Of a stretch of DNA of 10,132 nucleotides, positions 1 to 5,879 are shown piece by piece. Origin of the DNA: Bacilli bacterium (lineage in GTDB: Bacteria; Bacillota_I; Bacilli_A; RF39; UBA660); assembly GCA_900769695.1 (NCBI GenBank), contig CAAGHO010000037.1, positions 1 to 10,132 of the forward strand, in the 5' to 3' direction. Each line of letters opens with the position of its first letter. The first letter of the stretch is position 1. The position numbers and the translations under genes are program-made. The notes beneath the pieces were generated by a model, which was not told the origin of the DNA, searched no databases, and worked only from the letters and a program-made list of their open reading frames with translations.

Positions 1-68
1 TAGATTTAGTAATACACGAAAATATAACTGAAATATTCAAATTAATAGAAAAAGAACTGCATTTGTAA
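1..68 (+). CDS. 3' end of an unidentified rightward gene (partial)
   Basis: An open frame enters from the left edge in frame 3 and ends at TAA 66-68. It encodes about 21 residues (DLVIHENITEIFKLIEKELHL), an amphipathic helical C-terminus. The tail is too short to name a family. Support for a real gene is the terminator hairpin that starts inside the last codons and the convergent arrangement with the next gene. It could also be a chance open frame. Confidence 0.5.
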   Translation, partial: DLVIHENITEIFKLIEKELHL

Positions 69-86
69 ATATTATGCAGTTCTTTT
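50..86. terminator. bidirectional intrinsic terminator shared by convergent genes
   Basis: A perfect 13-bp inverted repeat: AAAAGAACTGCAT at 50-62 and ATGCAGTTCTTTT at 74-86, with an 11-nt loop. It has A-rich and T-rich flanks, so it can terminate in both directions. One arm encodes the last residues of the rightward gene. The other encodes the C-terminal Lys-Arg-Thr-Ala of the leftward gene, whose TAA at 72-74 sits at the loop edge. Confidence 0.85.
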
Positions 87-872
87 ATACATATAAACAA
101 CTATATAAGGTTGCATTGTACTAGTTGTAAATGCCTTACCTTCACCTGTTGCACCAGATGTTGTTGTAGATTGAGTTATTGTTGACAAAGATGGAATTGT
201 TCCTGAAACAGCATGTGAATGAGTATTAGTATACTTTACATTCCAGAAGTAATAATTACCCGTATTGTATAGTACATCTGATAAAGCATAATTACCTGCA
301 GTTGTATTAGTACCACTAAAGCCTGAGCCTGTCGCGTCTGATGATTCTTTAACTAACCATGTTGATGTAGTATTAGAAGCTGTCCAATTGTTTACACTTT
401 TAGTACTGGTAGTATGAGTATGACTAATATCATGCGTATGACTCGGTAAATTAGCTGTTGAAAGTGTTGTTGAGGAAGAAGTTTTTCCTCCACTCCCCTT
501 ACTTGTATCATTAGTTATGTAATTAGTTCCATCATCACTTACTAAAGTTTTACCAGCACCATACTTTTCCCAAGTACCTCCTAATCTTTCTGATACAGCA
601 TCTGCTGTTTTCAATTCCGTAGTAATGTAAATACTTCCTTTTGGGTACATTTCATTAATCACTTCTTTTTTTAAATTTACTAATTGATTAGAAAATTTTA
701 CACATGTACCATCAACTGCTGCTTGAACATTATCCACTCCTAAATTGGAATTATCAGTATACCCTATTTTTGATGCACTAATTGCATAGTTTGTTGCAGC
801 ATAAGAAAAAGATAATGAAAGAACACTTGTTATTATTGCAGTAAATATAATTGTTATAATTATCTTTTTCAT
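72..872 (-). CDS. secreted phage-collar/baseplate-like surface protein (copy 1)
   Basis: 266 residues from the chosen ATG at 872, which lies 8 nt after AGGTGA. A GTG and an ATG slightly upstream overlap that ribosome site and are less likely. Residues 1-25 form a signal peptide (MKK, hydrophobic core, SYA-A). Residues 36-54 carry the GYTDNSNLGVDNVQAAVD motif shared with two other proteins here. Then come YPKGSIYI (76-83), LGGTWEKYGAGKTLV (97-111), LPSHTH (142-147) followed by SHTH, a Ser/Thr-rich stretch, and C-terminal QPYIVVYMYKRTA. This order matches the C-terminal domain of phage baseplate Gp10/tail-collar proteins, where HxH motifs often bind metal. There are no phage genes nearby and the protein has an export signal, so I infer a cell-surface or secreted fibre-like protein, possibly an adhesin or antigen. 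Expression is probably switched by the G9 promoter upstream. No LPXTG anchor is visible. Confidence 0.85.
   Translation of the reverse strand: MKKIIITIIFTAIITSVLSLSFSYAATNYAISASKIGYTDNSNLGVDNVQAAVDGTCVKFSNQLVNLKKEVINEMYPKGSIYITTELKTADAVSERLGGTWEKYGAGKTLVSDDGTNYITNDTSKGSGGKTSSSTTLSTANLPSHTHDISHTHTTSTKSVNNWTASNTTSTWLVKESSDATGSGFSGTNTTAGNYALSDVLYNTGNYYFWNVKYTNTHSHAVSGTIPSLSTITQSTTTSGATGEGKAFTTSTMQPYIVVYMYKRTA
697..755 (-). repeat. 59-bp near-identical segment shared with 8465-8523
   Basis: This stretch encodes the LGVDNVQAAVDGTC region. It matches 8465-8523 in the same orientation with three mismatches in 59 positions by eye. It shows recent common ancestry or gene conversion between the two collar-like genes. 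Confidence 0.8.
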
Positions 873-905
873 CCTAGACATCACCTATTTTACTATATAT
901 CTAAG
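873..905 (-). promoter_or_regulatory. leader inverted repeat before copy 1
   Basis: On the minus strand CTTAGATAT (897-905) can pair with ATGTCTAGG (873-881) over 9 bp, including two G-U pairs. The AGGTG ribosome site lies in and at the edge of the loop, and the second arm abuts the ATG. Equivalent repeats stand before the other two surface genes. Transcription probably starts inside the first arm, so only its inner part may be in the RNA. A DNA operator is an alternative. Confidence 0.5.
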
Positions 906-908
906 CCT

Positions 909-938
909 ATTATACCCCCCCCCAGATGCAAAAATCAA
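909..938 (-). promoter_or_regulatory. poly-G spacer promoter of copy 1 (putative phase-variable)
   Basis: On the minus strand TTGATT (933-938) is followed by an 18-nt spacer ending in nine G, then TATAAT (909-914). TATAAT is a perfect -10 and TTGATT matches the -35 consensus at 4 of 6 positions. Loss of one G would give the optimal 17-nt spacing. The -35 lies in the 3' arm of the preceding gene's terminator. An in-frame TAG stands just before the upstream GTG, so tract length can affect transcription but not reading frame. Confidence 0.75.
915..923. repeat. homopolymer C9/G9 tract
   Basis: Nine consecutive C on the plus strand (G9 on the coding strand) in very AT-rich surroundings, directly abutting the -10 box. 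The same length is found at 7875-7883 and 8680-8688. Such tracts are hypermutable by slipped-strand mispairing. Confidence 0.95.
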
Positions 939-959
939 GCAAAATTTCTTGCTTGATTT
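932..959 (-). terminator. terminator of the 2739-962 operon, overlapping the next promoter
   Basis: An 11-bp perfect stem: AAATCAAGCAA at 932-942 and TTGCTTGATTT at 949-959, with a 6-nt loop. It lies just after the TAG at 962-964. On the minus strand it runs on into a T tract. Its 3' arm contains the TTGATT used as the likely -35 of the following gene. Confidence 0.8.
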
Positions 960-961
960 AT

Positions 962-1588
962 CTATTTCTTTAATAATGAGAAAACAATAATAATAATAAA
1001 TATCACTATAATAATACCAAGTGTTAAAATAATTGCCATTGAATTTCCAATACCATTATTATCAAGATTCTTTCTATCAATAATTTCAATTTTCTTATCA
1101 TCAAAACATAATTCTTTTAATTTATTCGAAAGTTCTATATTAATCCCTAATAAAACTAAACTATCATTCATATTTGCTTTAATAATAAGATTAGACCTAT
1201 TTTCATCTAATACTTCAATTGAAATATCTTTAATTTCATTTTCCTTATTATAATCTTTTACCATAGGAATTAAAAAACTATTAATAAAGTTAGGATTATA
1301 TGTAAAAACTCTTTCTTGTCTTTTATCTTCATTATAACTATTTCTTATTATAACATTATTAGTACATTTATCATTCATTATTGAGAAAGTAGAAATAATA
1401 GAATTATCCTTTGAACTTTTCTTATACGTAGAAATTAGCATATTTCTATAATCATTATAATCTAATGAAATTGCATCAACATGCCCATTAGAATCAACAG
1501 CAATTTCTATTTGTGTTGGTTCTATATTTTCTGTAACTACACATCGATTATCAGTTTTAAATTCTTTATCTGTTTCTCTTTCTTCCAT
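962..1588 (-). CDS. tail-anchored membrane protein of unknown function
   Basis: 208 residues. The start ATG at 1588 lies 6 nt after AGGAGA, and that ribosome site begins at the stop codon of the preceding gene (10-bp gap), which suggests translational coupling. The first ~180 residues are soluble and mixed-charge without a signal peptide. Residues about 184-206 form one very hydrophobic Ile-rich helix followed by LKK, so the protein is probably tail-anchored with its body in the cytoplasm. I recognise no domain. It is the last gene of a three-gene operon with a DUF1292-type protein and an acidic unknown, and a strong terminator follows. It may hold the acidic partner at the membrane, but only the arrangement suggests this. 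Confidence 0.8.
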   Translation of the reverse strand: MEERETDKEFKTDNRCVVTENIEPTQIEIAVDSNGHVDAISLDYNDYRNMLISTYKKSSKDNSIISTFSIMNDKCTNNVIIRNSYNEDKRQERVFTYNPNFINSFLIPMVKDYNKENEIKDISIEVLDENRSNLIIKANMNDSLVLLGINIELSNKLKELCFDDKKIEIIDRKNLDNNGIGNSMAIILTLGIIIVIFIIIIVFSLLKK

Positions 1589-1598
1589 GTTAAGTCTC

Positions 1599-2465
1599 CT
1601 ATATATCTATATCAACTTTAGCTTTTTCTAATTCTATTTTTTGATTTTCTCTACGTTTTCTTTTAACTTCATTAATTCGATATAATCTTGCTTCTTTCAA
1701 AACGCCTTCTTGACGATGTCTTGATAAAGCAAGTTTCATATATTGATCACTTCTAACAATAATTCCCCTTGGTTTTTCTTCATCGATTTTGATATACTTA
1801 CCATCTTCTTTTGTTTTACTTTCGATAGAAGTTTCACTATTTTCTGTATCAGATTCTTCTACAGAAACATCATTTTCATTAAAACTATCATCTTTAGCAG
1901 CTGATTCAACTTCTTCCAAATCAACTTTATTTTCTTCTTTTTTCTTTGATAAATTACCATTCAATTTTATTTTTTCAAATAGTTTTGGGGGAACATATGC
2001 AAAGTTAACTCTACTTTCATCACAATTTAAGTAATACTTATCTAAATTAACACCTTCATCAACTACATCCTTTAAAACTTCATTTTCTAAATCAATATCT
2101 TTTGGTGTGTCTTCGTCATTAGTATGGATATCTTCTGAAGTTTTTATACCATTGGTATCTGTATTTTTTCTACCTTCTTCTACTAAATCTAAGATTTTAC
2201 TTTCTTCTTCACCTTCAGGAATTTTAGGATTACTAAGTTTTTGCATTTGATAATTATCATCTAAATTAGCACTAACATATAAATCTTCTATACTATCAAT
2301 TAACATTAAAGCAAGATCTTTTATTTGTACAAATTTATTTAGTCTTTGATTTCTTATGTTCTCGTTTTCTTCTAATCCAATTATCTGTTCTTGATTTTCA
2401 TATATATCAAATAAATTAGCCTTAATACCATTTAAGGATTTTCTATAATCAAACATATTACTCAT
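1599..2465 (-). CDS. acidic, largely disordered hypothetical protein
   Basis: 288 residues. ATG 2465 is preceded by AGGA at 7 nt. Residues 1-70 look helical (MSNMFDYRKSLNGIKANLFD and onward) with many Asn, Glu and Leu. The middle is Glu/Asp/Ser/Thr-rich and looks unstructured. It is interrupted near residues 140-170 by a more ordered piece (LDKYYLNCDESRVNFAYVPP). The last ~60 residues are Lys/Arg-rich (RHRQEGVLKEARLYRINEVKRKRR), giving an acidic-to-basic polarity. There is no signal peptide or membrane segment. I recognise no family. It lies 13 bp after the DUF1292-type gene and 10 bp before the tail-anchored gene. The general build resembles the acidic protein at 8744-9922, but I see no clear homology. 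Confidence 0.75.
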   Translation of the reverse strand: MSNMFDYRKSLNGIKANLFDIYENQEQIIGLEENENIRNQRLNKFVQIKDLALMLIDSIEDLYVSANLDDNYQMQKLSNPKIPEGEEESKILDLVEEGRKNTDTNGIKTSEDIHTNDEDTPKDIDLENEVLKDVVDEGVNLDKYYLNCDESRVNFAYVPPKLFEKIKLNGNLSKKKEENKVDLEEVESAAKDDSFNENDVSVEESDTENSETSIESKTKEDGKYIKIDEEKPRGIIVRSDQYMKLALSRHRQEGVLKEARLYRINEVKRKRRENQKIELEKAKVDIDI

Positions 2466-2478
2466 TATAATTTCCTAC

Positions 2479-2739
2479 TTAAGCATTTGCTATTTCTTTC
2501 AATAATTTTTGAACATCTTTCCACTCATTATCGTCAACTATTTCTTCTAATTTAGTGGCATCGTCCTCTTCTTTTATTTTTGATATATAAATAATCACAT
2601 CTCCATTAGGTTGATTTTCTCCTTTAGTATAAACAAGATATTGATTCATACTATCCTTACTATTTAGATAAGTAACAATTTCAACTTCTTCTTCCTTATT
2701 ATCCTTATTAACTATAATTACCTTTCCACTAGTATTCAT
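2479..2739 (-). CDS. DUF1292-family (YrzB-like) small protein
   Basis: 86 residues from ATG 2739, 8 nt after AGAGGG. A GTG at 2748 is in frame but overlaps the ribosome site. The pattern is typical of the DUF1292 family in Bacillota: a short beta N-terminus with an acidic loop (NKDNKEEEVEIV), a central YLVYTKGE strand, DVIIYISKI, then an acidic segment and a C-terminal DDNEWKDVQKLLKEI helix. Length fits the family (roughly 80-100). Its biochemical role is not established. It is the first gene of the operon running to 962, with an AT-rich upstream region holding a candidate TATAAT. The family's usual neighbours (the yrrK region in Bacillus) are absent. Confidence 0.7.
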   Translation of the reverse strand: MNTSGKVIIVNKDNKEEEVEIVTYLNSKDSMNQYLVYTKGENQPNGDVIIYISKIKEEDDATKLEEIVDDNEWKDVQKLLKEIANA

Positions 2740-2767
2740 ACATTTCACCCTCTATTCTATATTTAAT

Positions 2768-2773
2768 ATTATA
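2768..2773 (-). promoter_or_regulatory. candidate -10 box for the DUF1292 operon
   Basis: TATAAT on the minus strand, 29 nt before the chosen start codon. No good -35 is seen at 16-18 nt upstream. The region is so AT-rich that this could be chance. The gap 2740-2970 holds no other gene that I can support. Confidence 0.35.
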
Positions 2774-2919
2774 TAATATTTATTACAATATTACTAGAGT
2801 TTTTTTAAATAATAAAACACAAAAAACAAACATATCCAAATGCTTTATTAATATGAATTTTTAATTAGTATTATGATTGCAAACTAAATCTATATACTTT
2901 TTTTACATATTGCCATCAC

Positions 2920-2951
2920 TTTGATATATATTTTTTATCAAGTATATCAAA
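2920..2951. repeat. 9-bp inverted repeat between operons
   Basis: TTTGATATA at 2920-2928 and TATATCAAA at 2943-2951, with a 14-nt loop. It lies downstream of the diguanylate cyclase gene and upstream of the DUF1292 operon. It may be a weak transcript-end structure or a protein site. It is AT-only apart from one pair. Confidence 0.4.
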
Positions 2952-2956
2952 TGATT

Positions 2957-2979
2957 AAAAAAAAAGAAAACTACTTTTC
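2957..2979 (-). terminator. weak intrinsic terminator after the GGDEF gene
   Basis: A 5-bp stem GAAAA/TTTTC (2966-2970 and 2975-2979) overlapping the stop codon is followed on the minus strand by nine T (2957-2965). The U tract is strong and the stem weak, so some readthrough into the DUF1292 operon is possible. Confidence 0.4.
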
Positions 2980-3756
2980 CTTCTTTCTTCGATATAGATC
3001 TATATCAGCATTACTATATAAATATTTTCTTGCAGCTTCACTATTATATTTTTCAGTAGTATCATTTAAACTACTATAACCAATACTCATTGAAACAGAA
3101 ATTGTCTTGTCTTTATAGACAATATAATTTTCTTGTAGTTTTCTTTTTATTTCTGATATTTTTTCCTCTGTTTCTGAAATATTTCGATTTTTTAAAAGTA
3201 TTAAAAATTCATCTCCACCAAAACGAAGTATTATATCATCATTTTTATTATCAAAAATATCATCACTATGATTTGTTGAAGATATTAATATTTCACTTAC
3301 AAACTTTAAAACAAAATCACCACAACAATGTCCATAAGTATCATTTATACCCTTAAAATCATCGATATCAGCCGCTAACAAACTAAATTCTTCACCATTT
3401 TCAATTGCTTGTTCAATATATTCTTCCATTAACATAGAAGCTTCATTTCTATCTTTCATAAGACCAGTTAAAGCATCTCTTTTTAAGTAATAAAGTTCTT
3501 TTTGTGTATCTGTGACATCAATTAAATATTCAACCTCTGTATTTCCAATTTTTACACTACCTATTTTGTACCAAGTATTGCTTTTTCTATGATAATATTT
3601 ATTTTTATCAACTATATCACTATTTTTTATTTCATCATATATCGGAATTATTCCTTCATTATTGGTACTTACTACCAAACCATCTTTGTCTCTTTCTATA
3701 TAAGTGATATTTTCCGAACTAATAATTTCATTTAAAAGTCTTTCTCTATCTAACAT
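2971..3756 (-). CDS. diguanylate cyclase (GGDEF domain) with short N-terminal PAS-like sensor
   Basis: 261 residues, soluble, no membrane segment. It makes cyclic di-GMP from two GTP. Residues ~10-85 look like a small PAS-like sensor, joined by a short helix to DALTGL at 94-99. The GGDEF domain has the metal/substrate stretch DIDDFKGINDTYGH (130-143), G-D-x-x-L after it, and RFGGDEF with the signature at 180-184, so it should be active. The position of the inhibitory I-site (RxxD five residues before GGDEF) reads KNDD (171-174), so the usual Arg is Lys and product inhibition may be altered. The start ATG at 3756 follows GAGGGG at 11 nt. The gene lies 24 bp after the RelP-type synthetase, so the two are probably cotranscribed. 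No c-di-GMP receptor is visible in this window. Confidence 0.9.
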   Translation of the reverse strand: MLDRERLLNEIISSENITYIERDKDGLVVSTNNEGIIPIYDEIKNSDIVDKNKYYHRKSNTWYKIGSVKIGNTEVEYLIDVTDTQKELYYLKRDALTGLMKDRNEASMLMEEYIEQAIENGEEFSLLAADIDDFKGINDTYGHCCGDFVLKFVSEILISSTNHSDDIFDNKNDDIILRFGGDEFLILLKNRNISETEEKISEIKRKLQENYIVYKDKTISVSMSIGYSSLNDTTEKYNSEAARKYLYSNADIDLYRRKKEK

Positions 3757-3780
3757 TTAAACTTACACCCCTCGATTTTA

Positions 3781-4392
3781 CTATATAAGTTTTTGTTTTA
3801 AATTTTCCATTTTCATATCTAAATCACGAATAACTTGAGAACAACCATATACTTCATCTATTACATTATCAGGAATATCTTTTTGTTTATATCGCAATTT
3901 ATGATCTAAACTAGCCCAAAAATCCATTGCAATAGTTCTTATTTGAATTTCAGCCTCAATATATTCTACTCTTTCTTGAAGACGCAGTGGAACTAAAACA
4001 TTCATATGATAACTAATATACCCAGAATCTTTTGGATTAGTTATATAATCAGTTTCTTCTTTTATTTTGAATAATTTTGATGTTTTTAATACCTTAACTA
4101 TAGATTTAACATCAGATAAAAAAGAACAAACTATTCGTACACCAACCATATCATGAACATGATTAATCAAATTATCTGTAGTTAACTCATATCCTCGTTT
4201 TTCTAGTTTTTTTATAGCACTTTCACTAGATTTTATACGTGATTTAATATGTTCAACAGGATTATACTTATGTTTAAATTCATAATCTCGTAATAAAACC
4301 TTTAATTCTGTTTCTAAAATTTCTTTAGCAAAATCATATTTTAACAAAACCGCATCAATCTTTTCACTATCTTTGAACCTCTGATAATCCAT
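3781..4392 (-). CDS. relP: small alarmone synthetase, RelP/YwaC-type (p)ppGpp synthetase
   Basis: 203 residues, the usual length of single-domain small alarmone synthetases, with no hydrolase or regulatory domain. It transfers pyrophosphate from ATP to GDP or GTP in the cytosol. Motifs in order: NPVEHIKSRIKSSES (44-58), HDMVGVRIVCSF (80-91), DYITNPKDSGY (115-125), EIQIRT (148-153, with the presumed catalytic Glu148), then MDFWASLDHKLRYK (156-169). The ELTTDN and RVEYIEAEIQIRTIAMDFWASL segments resemble Bacillus YwaC (RelP/SasA) more than RelQ/YjbM. The usual GYRSxH reads GYISYH, so the conserved Arg is Ile126. ATG 4392 follows AGGA at 9 nt. It lies between a small unknown gene and the GGDEF gene in one leftward unit. 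Confidence 0.92.
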   Translation of the reverse strand: MDYQRFKDSEKIDAVLLKYDFAKEILETELKVLLRDYEFKHKYNPVEHIKSRIKSSESAIKKLEKRGYELTTDNLINHVHDMVGVRIVCSFLSDVKSIVKVLKTSKLFKIKEETDYITNPKDSGYISYHMNVLVPLRLQERVEYIEAEIQIRTIAMDFWASLDHKLRYKQKDIPDNVIDEVYGCSQVIRDLDMKMENLKQKLI

Positions 4393-4463
4393 TTAAAACA
4401 TTCCTTTCATTACAGTAGAACAAAAAAGACCAAGTATTAACCTGACTTTTACTACTACTTAAT

Positions 4464-4469
4464 ATTATA
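4464..4469 (-). promoter_or_regulatory. candidate internal -10 box upstream of relP
   Basis: TATAAT on the minus strand about 72 nt before the relP start and just after the stop of the upstream small gene. The -35 is poor. It could let relP and the GGDEF gene be transcribed apart from the small gene. Confidence 0.35.
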
Positions 4470-4471
4470 TG

Positions 4472-4735
4472 CTACTTATTTGTATTTAGATAATAATCTC
4501 TTTCAGAAATTGATTTTGATACATTTTCAAGATCATCTAAACTGCTATCTTCATCTAATATATCTTCAACTAGAAAAATTATATCTTTCAAACTAGTACA
4601 ATTTAAATAATTAATTTTATATTTTTCTAAGACACTAATTTCATAATTTGTAAGAAAAAGACCATTACTACATTCTTTAAAATTATTTTTAGTAAAATCA
4701 ATTTCACTTATAATTTTATCTATATCAAAATCCAT
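4472..4735 (-). CDS. small acidic hypothetical protein
   Basis: 87 residues from ATG 4735, 9 nt after AGGAAG. A TTG at 4753 and an ATG at 4744 in frame overlap or crowd that ribosome site. The protein is Asp/Glu/Ile/Leu-rich, soluble and mostly helical (MDFDIDKIISEIDFTKNNFK at the start, DIIFLVEDILDEDSSLDDLE in the C-terminal half). It has no signal peptide, membrane segment or recognised motif. It has a strong promoter of its own and leads the relP-GGDEF unit with a 79-bp gap and no clear terminator between. A regulatory or partner role to the synthetase is possible but not shown. Confidence 0.7.
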   Translation of the reverse strand: MDFDIDKIISEIDFTKNNFKECSNGLFLTNYEISVLEKYKINYLNCTSLKDIIFLVEDILDEDSSLDDLENVSKSISERDYYLNTNK

Positions 4736-4762
4736 ACAAATCATCTTCCTCAAGGTTTCTTC

Positions 4763-4791
4763 ATTTTAACACAATTTAATTAATAAGTCAA
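4763..4791 (-). promoter_or_regulatory. sigma-A-type promoter of the leftward signalling unit
   Basis: On the minus strand TTGACT (4786-4791), a 17-nt spacer with TGTG just before the -10, then TAAAAT (4763-4768). It lies 27 nt before the ATG at 4735. This is the best-matching promoter in the window and probably drives the small gene, relP and the GGDEF gene. Confidence 0.7.
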
Positions 4792-4813
4792 TTACAATTG
4801 CACTAATCTGTGT

Positions 4814-4819
4814 TAAAAT
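4814..4819 (+). promoter_or_regulatory. candidate -10 box of the GH5-add unit
   Basis: TAAAAT preceded by TGTGT, the same extended form as the divergent promoter, 19 nt before the start of the GH5 gene. The -35 is weak (TTACAA/ATTACA at 16-17 nt). The two divergent promoters share about 50 bp, so coordinated control is possible. Confidence 0.45.
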
Positions 4820-4838
4820 CAATATAGGTGATGAGTTT

Positions 4839-5879
4839 ATGAAAAAGTTATTATTAACACTTTGTTTTATCTCTTTATTTATAACGGGATGTGTAGCTTC
4901 AAATCCAATAGAAGATGAAAATGGTATAATTACTAAAAATGATGAAATAAAAAATAATACTGATACTGGAAAAAACAATTATGTTAGCTATAACGGAAAA
5001 CTAAAAGTTAACGGAGTTGATTTAGTAAATCAATATAATGAAAAAATTATTCTAAAGGGAATGTCTTCTCATGGACTACAATGGTATAAAGATTTTATTA
5101 ATGAAGATAATTTAAAAATATTAAAAGAAGAATGGAAAAGTAATGTCTTTAGAATAGCAATGTATACTAATGAAAATGGTTATATTTCTAATAAAGACTT
5201 ATTGAACACTTTAGAAGAAAAAGTTGATTTAGTAATTAAACAAGATATGTATGTTATTATTGATTGGCATATTCTAAGTGATAATAATCCAATGACATAT
5301 AAAGAAGAAGCTAAAGATTTCTTTGATAAAGTAAGTAAAAAATACAAAGACAGTCCTAATGTAATTTATGAAATATGTAATGAACCTAATGGCAATACAA
5401 ACTGGAATAATGATATTAAACCTTATGCAGATGAGATTATTAAAGTAATTAGAAATAACAGTAAATCATCAATAATAATTGTTGGGACACCTACCTGGTC
5501 TCAAGATATACTAGATCCCATAAACAATAAAATAGATGACAAAAATGTTATGTATGCCCTACACTTTTATGCTGGAACTCATAAAGAATGGTTACGAGAA
5601 AGAATTACCAAGGCAAGAGAAAATGGTCTTCCTATCTTTGTTAGTGAATGGGGTACAACTAACGCTGATGGTAGTGGAAATGTCGCAATAGATGAAGCTG
5701 TTAAATGGGTTAAGTTTATGAATGAAAATAATATTAGTTATATTAATTGGTCTTTATCTGATAAAGATGAAACATCAGCTATTTTAAAGCCTGGAACAAA
5801 TAAAAATGGTTTTACAGATAGTGATTTAACTGAAAGTGGTCAGTTTATAAAAAAAGTTATTATAGGAGAAATATCATGA
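4839..5879 (+). CDS. GH5-family glycoside hydrolase lipoprotein (cellulase/endoglucanase-like)
   Basis: 346 residues. ATG 4839 follows AGGTGA at 7 nt. Residues 1-18 are a lipoprotein signal with lipobox ITGC (Cys18), so the enzyme is probably anchored to the outer face of the membrane. Residues 19-50 are a polar linker. From about 51 the catalytic (beta/alpha)8 fold runs to the end: KLKVNGVDLVNQ, KGMSSHGLQW (73-82), FRIAMY (104-109, with the conserved Arg105), IDWH (141-144), YEICNEPNG with the acid/base Glu182, HFYAGT (242-247), FVSEWG with the nucleophile Glu270, and INWSLSDK with Trp304. This pattern is that of GH5, most like subfamily 2 endo-beta-1,4-glucanases. No carbohydrate-binding module or dockerin is present. 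Substrate is likely a beta-1,4-glucan, but other beta-glucans or mannans cannot be excluded. Its TGA stop overlaps the add start codon. Confidence 0.92.
   Translation: MKKLLLTLCFISLFITGCVASNPIEDENGIITKNDEIKNNTDTGKNNYVSYNGKLKVNGVDLVNQYNEKIILKGMSSHGLQWYKDFINEDNLKILKEEWKSNVFRIAMYTNENGYISNKDLLNTLEEKVDLVIKQDMYVIIDWHILSDNNPMTYKEEAKDFFDKVSKKYKDSPNVIYEICNEPNGNTNWNNDIKPYADEIIKVIRNNSKSSIIIVGTPTWSQDILDPINNKIDDKNVMYALHFYAGTHKEWLRERITKARENGLPIFVSEWGTTNADGSGNVAIDEAVKWVKFMNENNISYINWSLSDKDETSAILKPGTNKNGFTDSDLTESGQFIKKVIIGEIS

Noticed and set aside
915..923. Translational (frame-shifting) phase variation through the G tract.
   Set aside because: The tract lies upstream of the start codons. In-frame stops separate it from the coding frames of copies 1 and 2, and no start codon lies upstream in frame for copy 3.
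1789..2034. Open frames opposite the acidic genes (1789-2034 and 8823-9056), opposite the GGDEF gene (3090-3356), and opposite the GH5 start (4766-4978).
   Set aside because: They are Ser/Phe/Leu-rich or otherwise low-complexity mirror frames of well-supported genes, without ribosome sites or known motifs.
2740..2970. A small RNA or riboswitch in the 230-bp gap.
   Set aside because: Only AT-rich sequence with one simple inverted repeat is seen, with no recognisable aptamer core.
4393..4471. An attenuator or terminator between the small gene and relP, suggested by a T6 run on the minus strand.
   Set aside because: No continuous stem precedes the T run. The best pairing breaks after five bases.
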